Shown piece after piece: positions 18,826 to 26,445 of a stretch of DNA of 64,000 nucleotides (position 1 is the first letter of the stretch; each line of letters opens with the position of its first letter). A program made the position numbers and the translations under genes. The notes beneath the pieces are model-generated. The model did not search any database. It had not been told where the DNA came from and was given only the letters and a program-made list of their open reading frames with translations. This DNA comes from Fimbriimonadaceae bacterium (lineage in GTDB: Bacteria; Armatimonadota; UBA10988), in contig JADZEX010000075.1 in NCBI GenBank assembly GCA_020850355.1, forward strand, positions 61,690-125,689, given 5' to 3'.

Positions 18826-19638
18826 ATGGACCCGCCCCGCGCCAGTTCGCCGCTGGAGCACTTCTCGCTGCGCCACTTCGCCGCCTGCTTCGACGGCTGT
18901 CGCCTGCCGGCCGCACCGCTGGGCCCGAGTTGGCAGGTCACCTGGGACCTCTGGGAGCGCAGCGGCGGGCCCGCCAAGATCGCCTGGCTGCAGCTTGCCT
19001 GCGCGCCACAGGGGGCCGGGCGCCGGCTGACGGTGCAGTTTCGGAAGCCAGCGGCCGGGGGCGCCCTGGCCATCGACGGCTGGCTTGAGTCCGCCGCCGA
19101 CGCGCTCTGGACGCCGCAGCGCTGGGAGCTGACGCATCAGGCCCTGGGCCCCGACCAGCGGCCGTTGCCCGAGACAGCCCTCCAGGAGCGCGGCGAGCTG
19201 CGCGCCGGGGCCGTCCACTGGACCGTCGGCCAGCGCGCTCAGGTGCAGGCGGTGAGCGGCCCGCTGGTCGCTGAGTGGGGCCTGTTCGGGGCCCTGCAAC
19301 AGCCGGCCCTGACGCTCCCGAGCGACGAGTTCTGGCTGCTCTCGCGCGGCGGCCGAACCCTTAAGCCGGGCCACCGGCTGCGGCTGGTGGGCCAGCCCAG
19401 CCTGCACTTCGGCGGTCGCCGGGTCTGGCGTGAAGAGGAACGGAAGCTGGCCGCCGGGAGCGTCTACCGCCCGGTCGAAGTGGTTGAGGACGCCCAGACC
19501 GAGGCGTTCCGGGTCTACGAGCAGCTTGGCAGCGGCACGCTGCCAACCTGCTGGTGGGTCAGCGCCAGCGGCCACCTGTTGGCGGTGGCCAGCGGCCTGC
19601 TGTGCTGGGTCCGCCGCCCCACCGGAGGGACGCCATGA
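18826..19638 (+). CDS. Hypothetical protein, beta-rich, upstream of the sulfatase
   Basis: 270 residues; not recognised. No signal peptide or membrane helix is visible. The sequence is rich in Trp, Gly and Leu with short strands (WQVTWDLWERSG, IAWLQLACAPQG, LTVQFRKPA, HRLRLVGQPSLHFGG, WWVSASGHLLAVASGLLCWV), suggesting a beta-sandwich or beta-propeller-like fold (inference). GCAGGAGCG precedes ATG 18826. Its TGA overlaps the sulfatase ATG (ATGA), so the two are coupled and probably act together. It starts 57 bp after the GT4 gene and may continue that transcript. Confidence 0.65.
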   Translation: MDPPRASSPLEHFSLRHFAACFDGCRLPAAPLGPSWQVTWDLWERSGGPAKIAWLQLACAPQGAGRRLTVQFRKPAAGGALAIDGWLESAADALWTPQRWELTHQALGPDQRPLPETALQERGELRAGAVHWTVGQRAQVQAVSGPLVAEWGLFGALQQPALTLPSDEFWLLSRGGRTLKPGHRLRLVGQPSLHFGGRRVWREEERKLAAGSVYRPVEVVEDAQTEAFRVYEQLGSGTLPTCWWVSASGHLLAVASGLLCWVRRPTGGTP

Positions 19639-20963
19639 GGCCGAACCGTCGCCGCTTTGTGCAGACTGGTGCCGCCGCCCTGGGGGCCGCTGCGCTGCCA
19701 CGGGCCGGGGCGCAGGCCCGGCGACCCAACCTGCTGCTGATCGTCTGCGACCAGCTCAACCTGGACGGCATGTCGGCCCTCGGCAATCCGCACGTGCGGA
19801 CGCCCAACCTGGATCGCCTGGCGGCGCGCAGCACGTTGTTCACCGAGTCGCTCTCACCCAACCCGGTCTGCTCCCCGGCGCGCAGCGCGCTGTTCACCGG
19901 CCGGATGCCGGTCGAGACCGGCGTGGTCACCAACGACCGGCCGATCCGCGCCGGCCTGCCGAACCTCGGGGAGTGGTTCCGCGCCAACTCCAACTACACC
20001 ACCGCCTATTGCGGCAAGTGGCATGTGCCCAACGGCATCTTCGCCAAGGACTTCAAGGGCTTCACGCCGCTCGTCGGCGGCGGGCGGCAGGGCTGTCACG
20101 ATGATACCTGGGTGACCACCGCCAGCGAGGCCTTTCTGCGGGCCCAGGCCCGGCGACAGGAGCCGTGGCTGCTGGTCTCCAGCTACATGCAGCCGCACGA
20201 CATCTGCTACTGGATGATCCACCCCCAGACCCTGGTCAGCGACCAGCCGCCGCTGGCGAACCTGACCACCGACCTGCCGGCGCTGCCACCGAACCACCGC
20301 AGTCGCCCGGTCGGCCCGGCGCGAGTCGGCAACGGCTACACCCGCTTCACCACCGACGAGCAGTGGCGTTACTACCTCTACGCCTACTACCGCATGGTCG
20401 AGATGCTCGACCAGGATGTCGGCCGCTTGCTCGACGCGCTCGACGAGACGGGCCAGGCTGACAACACGGTGGTGGTCTTCACCAGCGACCACGGCGAGGG
20501 CGCCGGCCGCCACGGCAACGTGCAGAAGTGGCACCCCTACGACGAGTCGCTGAAGGTGCCGTTCCTGATCTCCTGGCCCGGCCAGATCGCCGCCGGGAAG
20601 CGCGACAGCGCACACCTCGTCTCGCTGCTCGACATCTCCAGCACGTTCTGCGATTACGCCGGCCTGGCACCGCCACCCCTGGCACGCGGCCGGAGCGTCC
20701 GACCGCTGGCCGAGGGGCGCCAGGTCGAGTGGCGCGACCACTTGGTCTGCGAGTGGCAGGGCGACGGCCGGATTGTGCGCACGCCGCGGCACAAGCTGGT
20801 GACCTACCGCGGCGATCCGCAGGTGCAGCTCTTCGACATCGTCGAGGACCCCTGGGAGACCACCACCCTGGCGGCCGAGGCGCGCCACGGCGAGACCATC
20901 GCGGCGCACCAGAAGCTGCTGGCCGAGTGGGACCGGCGGATGGACGTCTGCCCGCTGGGCTGA
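19635..20963 (+). CDS. Sulfatase (S1 family), TAT-exported
   Basis: 442 residues. The N-terminus carries a twin-arginine signal (PNRRRFVQTGAAALGAAALP), so the enzyme should be exported folded. Core motifs are PNLLLIVCDQLNLDGMSALG (metal site), CSPARS at 79-84 where C79 would become formylglycine, TGRMP, then CGKWH and VFTSDHGEGAGRHG, which supplies the D/H metal ligands. Type I sulfatases cleave sulfate esters from polysaccharides or small molecules; the maturase is not in this window. GGAGGG precedes the ATG, which overlaps the preceding stop by 4 nt. A secreted beta-sandwich protein follows after 10 nt. Substrate unknown. Confidence 0.92.
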   Translation: MRPNRRRFVQTGAAALGAAALPRAGAQARRPNLLLIVCDQLNLDGMSALGNPHVRTPNLDRLAARSTLFTESLSPNPVCSPARSALFTGRMPVETGVVTNDRPIRAGLPNLGEWFRANSNYTTAYCGKWHVPNGIFAKDFKGFTPLVGGGRQGCHDDTWVTTASEAFLRAQARRQEPWLLVSSYMQPHDICYWMIHPQTLVSDQPPLANLTTDLPALPPNHRSRPVGPARVGNGYTRFTTDEQWRYYLYAYYRMVEMLDQDVGRLLDALDETGQADNTVVVFTSDHGEGAGRHGNVQKWHPYDESLKVPFLISWPGQIAAGKRDSAHLVSLLDISSTFCDYAGLAPPPLARGRSVRPLAEGRQVEWRDHLVCEWQGDGRIVRTPRHKLVTYRGDPQVQLFDIVEDPWETTTLAAEARHGETIAAHQKLLAEWDRRMDVCPLG

Positions 20964-20973
20964 GGAGCTGGCG

Positions 20974-21549
20974 ATGAAGCGATTCGGCTGGCGCGTGGGA
21001 CTGGCGGCGTTGCTGCTGTGGCCGCTGTGGGCGGCGCCGGTGTTGGAGAACGGCAGCTTCGAGGCCGATGCCTACACCGTCACGCCCGGCACGGCGGCCG
21101 GCAACGGGAAGGTGATCACCGGTTGGCAGTACGGCGGCACCGCCGGCCTCAACCCGCTCCGTGGCAGCAACGCGCCGTACTGGGACAACGGGCAACTGCC
21201 GCACGGCAAGCAACTGGCTCTGATCCAGGGGCCGGGCCACCTGCGGACCAGTTTTCCGGCGCAGGCCGGACGGCGCTATCGGCTGCTCTACCGCGAGAAC
21301 GCCCGCGTGCAACGGCGCGGCGAGCAGTGGCCGACGGCGCGGGCGACGCTGGGTGGGCAGGAGGTCGTCTCGCCGCACGAAGTCACCCCGGTGACCGGCC
21401 CCGACGACTTCAAGGTGCCGTTCTACCGGGTCGTCAGCGCCTGGCACACCGCCGCGGCGGACGGGCCGTTGGAACTGCGCATCGAGACGGTGCAGCAGTC
21501 GCCGAGCACGACCTTGCTGCTGGATGACGTGCGGCTCGAACAGGAGTAG
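20974..21549 (+). CDS. Secreted beta-sandwich (DUF642/galactose-binding-like) protein
   Basis: 191 residues. A signal peptide (KRFGWRVGLAALLLWPLWA) is followed directly by LENGSFEADAYTVTPGTA and VITGWQYGG, the opening used by DUF642-like and other carbohydrate-binding beta-sandwich proteins, and the protein ends with TTLLLDDVRLEQE, the matching last strand. It is likely a periplasmic or surface carbohydrate-binding protein (inference). GAGGAG overlaps the sulfatase stop and precedes ATG 20974, so it belongs to the unknown protein-sulfatase transcript. No anchor motif is visible at the C-terminus. Confidence 0.7.
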   Translation: MKRFGWRVGLAALLLWPLWAAPVLENGSFEADAYTVTPGTAAGNGKVITGWQYGGTAGLNPLRGSNAPYWDNGQLPHGKQLALIQGPGHLRTSFPAQAGRRYRLLYRENARVQRRGEQWPTARATLGGQEVVSPHEVTPVTGPDDFKVPFYRVVSAWHTAAADGPLELRIETVQQSPSTTLLLDDVRLEQE

Positions 21550-21574
21550 CATGGATCGCTGCCGAGGCGCTGCG

Positions 21575-21892
21575 ATGCCCTACACCGACTTCGACCCCAC
21601 CGCGATGATCCTGCGCGACCACCTGGCCCGCGAACGCACGATGCTGGCCGTCGAGCGCACGCTGCTGGCCTACGTGCGGACCGCCCTCGCGTTGCTGGCC
21701 GCGGGCGCCACCTTGCTGCACCTCTACCCGGGCAGCCTGCCCTACCGCGCGCTCGGGCAGGCCCTGCTGGGGCTGGGTGCGGGGAGGTTGGTGTTTGGCC
21801 TGTGGCGCTGCGCCCGCACCGCGGCGGGCCTGCGGCGGTTACGGCAACCGGCCGGCCGCGCGGTGCGGCCGGCCGGTGCCGACGAGGTCTAG
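21575..21892 (+). CDS. DUF202 (YidH-like) small membrane protein
   Basis: 105 residues from ATG 21575. LRDHLARERTMLAVERTLLAYVRTALALLAAGA is the DUF202 signature (paired ER and RT residues before the first helix), and a second hydrophobic stretch follows at about 60-80. Function is unknown for the family. An alternative ATG at 21551 adds eight residues; AGGAG at 21542 would serve that start and GAGG at 21563 the one chosen. The gene follows the DUF642-like protein with almost no gap and converges on the thioredoxin-fold gene (9 bp between stops). Confidence 0.75.
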   Translation: MPYTDFDPTAMILRDHLARERTMLAVERTLLAYVRTALALLAAGATLLHLYPGSLPYRALGQALLGLGAGRLVFGLWRCARTAAGLRRLRQPAGRAVRPAGADEV

Positions 21893-21901
21893 AGGCGGCG
21901 T

Positions 21902-23137
21902 CTACGGCCCGCCGAGCGCCTTCGCGACGGCCGCCGGCAGAGCCGGTCCGCTCGGACCGCTGGCCAGGATCTTGCCGGTCCCGCCTTCCACCAGCAGCAT
22001 CATCGGAATGCCGTTCACGGCGTACAGGCTGCCGATCGCAGTGCTCCAATACTTGCCGTCGTAGACCTGCTCCCAGGGCATCTTGTGCTGTGGCAGGAAC
22101 TCGTTCTTCAGCTTCTCGGCCATGTTCTCGCGGTCGAAGCTGATCCCGAGGATCTCCAGGCCCTTGGCGTGCCAGTCTTCGTAGGTCTTCACGACGTTCG
22201 GCAGTTCGGCCAGGCAGGGGCCGCACCAGGTGGCCCAGAAGTCGAGCAGCACCACCTTACCGGCATAGTCGGCGGGGAAGTTGATGCTCTTGCCCGACAG
22301 CGCGGTGACCTGGAAGCTCGGCGCGATCTGCCCGACCCGCAGGTCCGGCGGCAGCGCGATCTCGGCGACGGTCTGCGCCGACTTGCCGTAAGTCAACACC
22401 CCGCCCGCCAGGTCACTGACCTCGTAGGTCGTGCCGCCGATGTTGAACGGGGCGCCCGCATCGTACCGCTCGCCGCGCACCGCCACCTTGCCGTCGGCGT
22501 TGCGGTCGACGAACAGCGTCAGGCCGCCCTTCGGCTGCGGCTTGCTGAAGGCCATCTTCGGCGAGGCTTCGGCCAGCCAGATCGGGTAGGTCGCCTCGCC
22601 CAGCTTCAGCTCGCCCTTGTAGCCGCCGTCACCGTAGTAGGTGAGCGTGGTGTCGGCGGTCGGCCGCTGGTCGGTCTTCAGGACCTGGTAGGCAACGATC
22701 TCCAACTCGACCTGCTGGCCGCCGAGCTTTGGCCGCAGCGTGAAGCCGCCGAGCCCGGCCATCCGCGCCGCCAGGCGTGCGTCGGTCGGCTTGGCGAAGC
22801 CAGGCGCGCGCTCCAGCTTGCCGCTGCCATCGGCGTCGACCCACAGGCCCAACGTGCCGTCGGCCGTCTGGCCGAGGACCAGCCGGCAGGTCACCTGGTC
22901 GTCGCCAGCCCCCAGCACGATGCTGCCGTACTTCGCCGCGGTGACGCCTTCCGGCGCGGTGACGCCTTCCGGCGCCGTCGTGGCGAGCGTCAACGGCGTC
23001 GGGCGATAGCCGCCCTGGAAGGCCGTCAGCCCGGCCGCCTGCCACTCCAGCTTGGTGGTCTCGGCTCCCACCGCACCGACCGCCAGCATGAGCAGCCCAG
23101 CCAGCCGTCCCACCCCGGCGCTCCGAAACAGAGCCAT
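21902..23137 (-). CDS. TlpA-like thioredoxin-fold protein, secreted
   Basis: 411 residues. A Sec signal peptide (ALFRSAGVGRLAGLLMLAVGAVGA) is followed by an unrecognised beta-rich region (about 25-280). From about 285 there is a TlpA/ResA-type domain: VGQIAPSFQVTALSGKSI, LLDFWATWCGPCLAELPNVV with the redox CGPC, EILGISFDRE, and the cis-Pro region NGIPMMLLVEGGTGKI. It should reduce or exchange disulfides in the periplasm; the partner is unknown. ATG at 23137 has AAGGAG 7 nt upstream. The N-terminal region contains an exact APEGVT peptide duplication from an 18-nt tandem repeat. Confidence 0.85.
   Translation of the reverse strand: MALFRSAGVGRLAGLLMLAVGAVGAETTKLEWQAAGLTAFQGGYRPTPLTLATTAPEGVTAPEGVTAAKYGSIVLGAGDDQVTCRLVLGQTADGTLGLWVDADGSGKLERAPGFAKPTDARLAARMAGLGGFTLRPKLGGQQVELEIVAYQVLKTDQRPTADTTLTYYGDGGYKGELKLGEATYPIWLAEASPKMAFSKPQPKGGLTLFVDRNADGKVAVRGERYDAGAPFNIGGTTYEVSDLAGGVLTYGKSAQTVAEIALPPDLRVGQIAPSFQVTALSGKSINFPADYAGKVVLLDFWATWCGPCLAELPNVVKTYEDWHAKGLEILGISFDRENMAEKLKNEFLPQHKMPWEQVYDGKYWSTAIGSLYAVNGIPMMLLVEGGTGKILASGPSGPALPAAVAKALGGP
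22938..22973 (-). repeat. 18-nt tandem duplication in the TlpA-like gene
   Basis: Two exact head-to-tail copies of an 18-nt unit (gcggtgacgccttccggc), at 22938-22955 and 22956-22973, encode the repeated peptide APEGVT. The insertion keeps the reading frame and lies near the N-terminus of the mature protein. Confidence 0.85.
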
Positions 23138-23273
23138 GATGCACTCCTTCAGCTTGCCAACTGCGGCCGGCGCACCGGCTGCTGGGGCAGAGCGTAGCAC
23201 ACTTGCCCGGTGCTGTGGGGCGACGCCGTACGGCGAGTGATCCGCCGGCCGTCTGCTCGCCTGACGCCCGACG

Positions 23274-24686
23274 CTACTCGTAGACCTCCACCTCCGCCAC
23301 GCTCATCTGGGCGCCGGGCTGGTCGGGGCCGTCGGGCTTCAGGGCGCAGACGCGCAGGTAGCGGGCATCCACCGGGGTGAAGGTGGTGTCGACCGGTTGG
23401 CCGGTCAGACCCGCCTGGTCGTAGACCGTCTGCCAGGTCTGGCCGTCGGCGCTGAGCTTGAGCTGCAGGTGGGTCGCATAGCCCTGGCCGAAGGTCACCT
23501 TGACCCGCCGCACGGGGTGGGTGTCGACGAGGTCGAGATGGTAGGTCCAGGGCCACTCGCCGCCGGCCAGGGCGACGGTCTCCGGCTTGCCGTCGACGCC
23601 GCGGCGGGGGCCGTGGACGCCGCTGTTGATCTGCAGCTCATGGCTCCCGTCGAGGCTAAGCAGTTGGGCCGGCTTGCGGTAGGCGAGGTTGCCCGGCGGC
23701 GTCTGCGGCATTGTCTGGAAGGTGGCCAGGCCGTGACGTACCGCCTTCAGCATCTCCACCTGCGAGCGGTCCAGGCCGCCGTCGCGGTAGAGCAGCACAT
23801 CGATGCTGACCACCCCGCCGCGTTGGTGGACGTCGAACACATACTCAGCCAGCTCCTGCTTGGTGTACTTGCTGCCCGGGCCGCCCCACCAGTTGCCGAG
23901 GTAGCTCAGCAGGTGCCACTGCTCGCCATCCAGGAAGCGCCGCACCGGCAGGTCGTAGAACGTGTTCTGCTCGCCGGTCGTGTAGTCCTCGAGTTTGGTG
24001 TAGCTCAGCACCAGCGGGTCGACGCCGCGGTTGAAGGCGACCAGGGCGTTCGGATTGCCGGCGCGGAGGGCCTGCGCGAGGATGGCCAGTGTGGCGTCGG
24101 TATAGCCGATGAAGGGATAGCAGCCGTCGACCCACCAGCCGGCGAGGCGTTCGCCGTAGCGGCGGCTGTACTCCTCGGCGACGGCGGCCCACTTGGTGAC
24201 GAACGCCGGGGTGACCGGATCGCTGCACTCGAAGGCCGGCCCAGCCTGGGCATCGCCGCGGGGGCCGTCGCCGGTGTAGTAGAGCAGCAGCGGGATCTGG
24301 TGCCGTTGCAGCGCGGTCGACAGGTCGGCGATCAGGTCGCGGGTGGCGCAGGCCTCGCCCGGCTGGTAGCCCGCGATCCGGTCGAAGGTGGCGTTCGGGG
24401 CGATCAGGTGGCGGCTGATCTGCATCACGGTGAAGATTACGTAGCCAGCGCCGACCTCGTGCATCGTGGCGGCGAAGCGGTCGACGTCGAACTCGCGGAC
24501 GCACTGCTCCCAGCTCGTCTCGCGCCCCAGGCTCTGCAGGCTGCCGGCGCCGTTCTGCAGGCCGTTGAGGTAGTGCACAAAGACGCCGTAGCCGGCGCGC
24601 TGGAACCAGTCGGTGCGGTGCGGCGGCGTCTGGCCGAGGCTGCTGCCGGTGGCCAGCAGCAAGGTGGCGGCAAGGCTGGGGCGCAT
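23274..24686 (-). CDS. GH29-like alpha-L-fucosidase-related protein with discoidin domain
   Basis: 470 residues, with a signal peptide (RPSLAATLLLATGSSLG). The catalytic-type region starts with TDWFQRAGYGVFVHYLN, then FDVDRFAATMHEVGAGYVIFTVMQ, LLLYYTGDGP, and WWVDGCYPFIGYTD, a good match to the W-x-D nucleophile segment of GH29-like enzymes. A second domain of about 130 residues at the C-terminus (NLAYRKPAQLLSLDG, LDLVDTHPVRRVKVTFGQG, SADGQTWQTVYD, YLRVCALKPDG) is an F5/8-C discoidin domain. It probably cleaves or binds exposed fucosyl-type sugars in the periplasm. ATG 24686 follows GGAGAG by 5 nt. It is the last gene of a minus-strand carbohydrate block. Confidence 0.82.
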   Translation of the reverse strand: MRPSLAATLLLATGSSLGQTPPHRTDWFQRAGYGVFVHYLNGLQNGAGSLQSLGRETSWEQCVREFDVDRFAATMHEVGAGYVIFTVMQISRHLIAPNATFDRIAGYQPGEACATRDLIADLSTALQRHQIPLLLYYTGDGPRGDAQAGPAFECSDPVTPAFVTKWAAVAEEYSRRYGERLAGWWVDGCYPFIGYTDATLAILAQALRAGNPNALVAFNRGVDPLVLSYTKLEDYTTGEQNTFYDLPVRRFLDGEQWHLLSYLGNWWGGPGSKYTKQELAEYVFDVHQRGGVVSIDVLLYRDGGLDRSQVEMLKAVRHGLATFQTMPQTPPGNLAYRKPAQLLSLDGSHELQINSGVHGPRRGVDGKPETVALAGGEWPWTYHLDLVDTHPVRRVKVTFGQGYATHLQLKLSADGQTWQTVYDQAGLTGQPVDTTFTPVDARYLRVCALKPDGPDQPGAQMSVAEVEVYE

Positions 24687-24738
24687 CACGGCTCTCCGCG
24701 CGGCGATTGGCGCGCCGGGCGGCGAGTCCTGCTTACCG

Positions 24739-26445
24739 TCAGGCGCGACCCAACCGCTCCAGCGTCACCGCCACCGGCGACTGCCGTGGTCGGCCGGCCG
24801 CCACGGCCGCGGCGATCTGGGCCCGCGAGAGGTGCAGTTGGTAGCACGCCTCGCCGTACTCCAGCCCGGCCAGCTCGGCGACCAGCCGCGTGCCGCGGTC
24901 GATCAGCTTCTTGTTGGTGGTCTCCACGTAACACATCCAGTTGCTGCGCAGCCGGCCGAGCTTGGCCGCGGTGGCGGTGCTGACGGTGTTCAGGACCAGC
25001 TTCACGGCGAGGTGCTCGGCCAGCCGCAGCGGGCTGGCCGGCAGCTCGCAGGCGATGGTCAGGTGCTCCGCGGCGGCCGCGCCGGGCGAGCCGACATAGA
25101 CCATCTGCCGCCGCGGGAAGTCAGCCGCCGCGGCGTCGAAGCACTCGCGGAGGTCAGCTCCGGACCGCACGGCTGGCGCCTCGCTGCCGACCGCCAACAG
25201 CAGCGCGCGGTCGGTGGGCTGCGCCCACCGGCTGGCCTCGCGCTCGTAACCGATCCAGAAGCCGAGCACCGCCGCACGGTCGAGCGCCGGCGGCTGCCGG
25301 CGAATCGCCTCGGCGGCGCCCAGCTCGGCGTACAGCTCGGGGCTCCAGTCGAGGCAGCGCAACGGTCGGCGGAGCAGCCGCTCCCAGGTGGCGGCCGTGC
25401 TGCGGAGCGGGCACTTCACGAAGGCCCACGGCCGCGGCGAGTGGCGGTCGTCGTGGCGCCGGAACGGTGGTAGGCAGAAAGTCGGCGAGCGCTCGGTGGT
25501 GTCGGTGAAGACATCCAGCAGGAACTCGTCGGCATAGTAGGTGACTGCCCCGCCGGCGGCGTAGGTGGCCGCCTCGAGGTCGACCCACTGCGCCATCGCG
25601 GCCACCGCCGGCGCGGCGGTCAGCTCGGCCAGCAGCCCGGCGAAGCGGTCGGCGACGGCGGTGCGGTCGGCCCACGGGCCGGCTGTGCCGAGGTGCGTGG
25701 CCAGCGCTTCTTCGAGTGCGGCGCCGAGCAGCAGCAGTTCGCTGCTGGTGGCCTGCATCCGCGTCGATCCGGCGACTGCCATCGGGCCGCTCGACAGATC
25801 CAGGCCAACCACCCGCGGGTCGGCCAGGATCTCGCGCGACCGCGCGACTTGGGCGGCCAGCAGGTCGAGCGGGTTGTTGCAGGCGAAGACCACCGCCGCG
25901 CCCTGCTCCAGGGCTTGCCAGGCGGTGCCGATCACCGACGAGGTCTCCCCGCCCTCGGTCACGGCCACCAGCAGATCACCGGGGCCGAGCCCCAGCTCGC
26001 GCACCTGCTGCCGGCCGAACGACTGGTAGTCCTCGAAGTTCTCGACCGACCGCACCAGCGCGAAGTCGCCGCCGGTCATCAAGCTCACAACCGCCTCGCC
26101 CAACGCGCCGGACAGACCGCCGGCGCGCCAGGCCGACTCCAGCAAGATGCTCAGCCGCCCGGTGGCGCCGCAGCCGCTGAAACAGATCCGGCCGCCGCCG
26201 GCGAGCGTCGCCTGCATCTGGGCCACGGTCGCTGCGTAGGCCGCCGAGGCGACCACCCGGCGCGCCGCCGCGACGACGTCTTGGTCGACCCGCAGCAACA
26301 GCCGCACCCCGGCCACCGTATCGGCGGCGGTCAGCTCGGCCAGGCCGCGGGTCAGTGGGTGCGACTGCTCGGTCGGCAGCGCGCCCAGGTGAAACGCCGT
26401 CTCGTCGCGCACAAACGCCTCGGCCTCGCGCCGCATCTCATCCAT
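24739..26445 (-). CDS. MurQ/GKRP-like SIS-domain protein (sugar-phosphate etherase family)
   Basis: 568 residues, about twice MurQ length. The N-terminus has the MurQ pattern PTEQSHPLTRGLAELTAADT and GGGRICFSGCGATGRLSILLESAW (sugar-phosphate-binding Gly-rich loop and E), then VAVTEGGETSSVIGTAW. The C-terminus has the MurQ ending LAVKLVLNTVSTATAAKLGRLRSN and CYVETTNKKLIDRGTRLV. Between them lie about 200 residues that may be a second SIS module, as in glucokinase-regulatory-type proteins. MurQ cleaves the lactyl ether of N-acetylmuramic acid 6-phosphate; here binding or cleavage of a related sugar phosphate is more likely than certain. Its start overlaps the stop of the upstream DUF6259-like gene by 8 nt. 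GGAGAG precedes the ATG. Confidence 0.75.
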   Translation of the reverse strand: MDEMRREAEAFVRDETAFHLGALPTEQSHPLTRGLAELTAADTVAGVRLLLRVDQDVVAAARRVVASAAYAATVAQMQATLAGGGRICFSGCGATGRLSILLESAWRAGGLSGALGEAVVSLMTGGDFALVRSVENFEDYQSFGRQQVRELGLGPGDLLVAVTEGGETSSVIGTAWQALEQGAAVVFACNNPLDLLAAQVARSREILADPRVVGLDLSSGPMAVAGSTRMQATSSELLLLGAALEEALATHLGTAGPWADRTAVADRFAGLLAELTAAPAVAAMAQWVDLEAATYAAGGAVTYYADEFLLDVFTDTTERSPTFCLPPFRRHDDRHSPRPWAFVKCPLRSTAATWERLLRRPLRCLDWSPELYAELGAAEAIRRQPPALDRAAVLGFWIGYEREASRWAQPTDRALLLAVGSEAPAVRSGADLRECFDAAAADFPRRQMVYVGSPGAAAAEHLTIACELPASPLRLAEHLAVKLVLNTVSTATAAKLGRLRSNWMCYVETTNKKLIDRGTRLVAELAGLEYGEACYQLHLSRAQIAAAVAAGRPRQSPVAVTLERLGRA

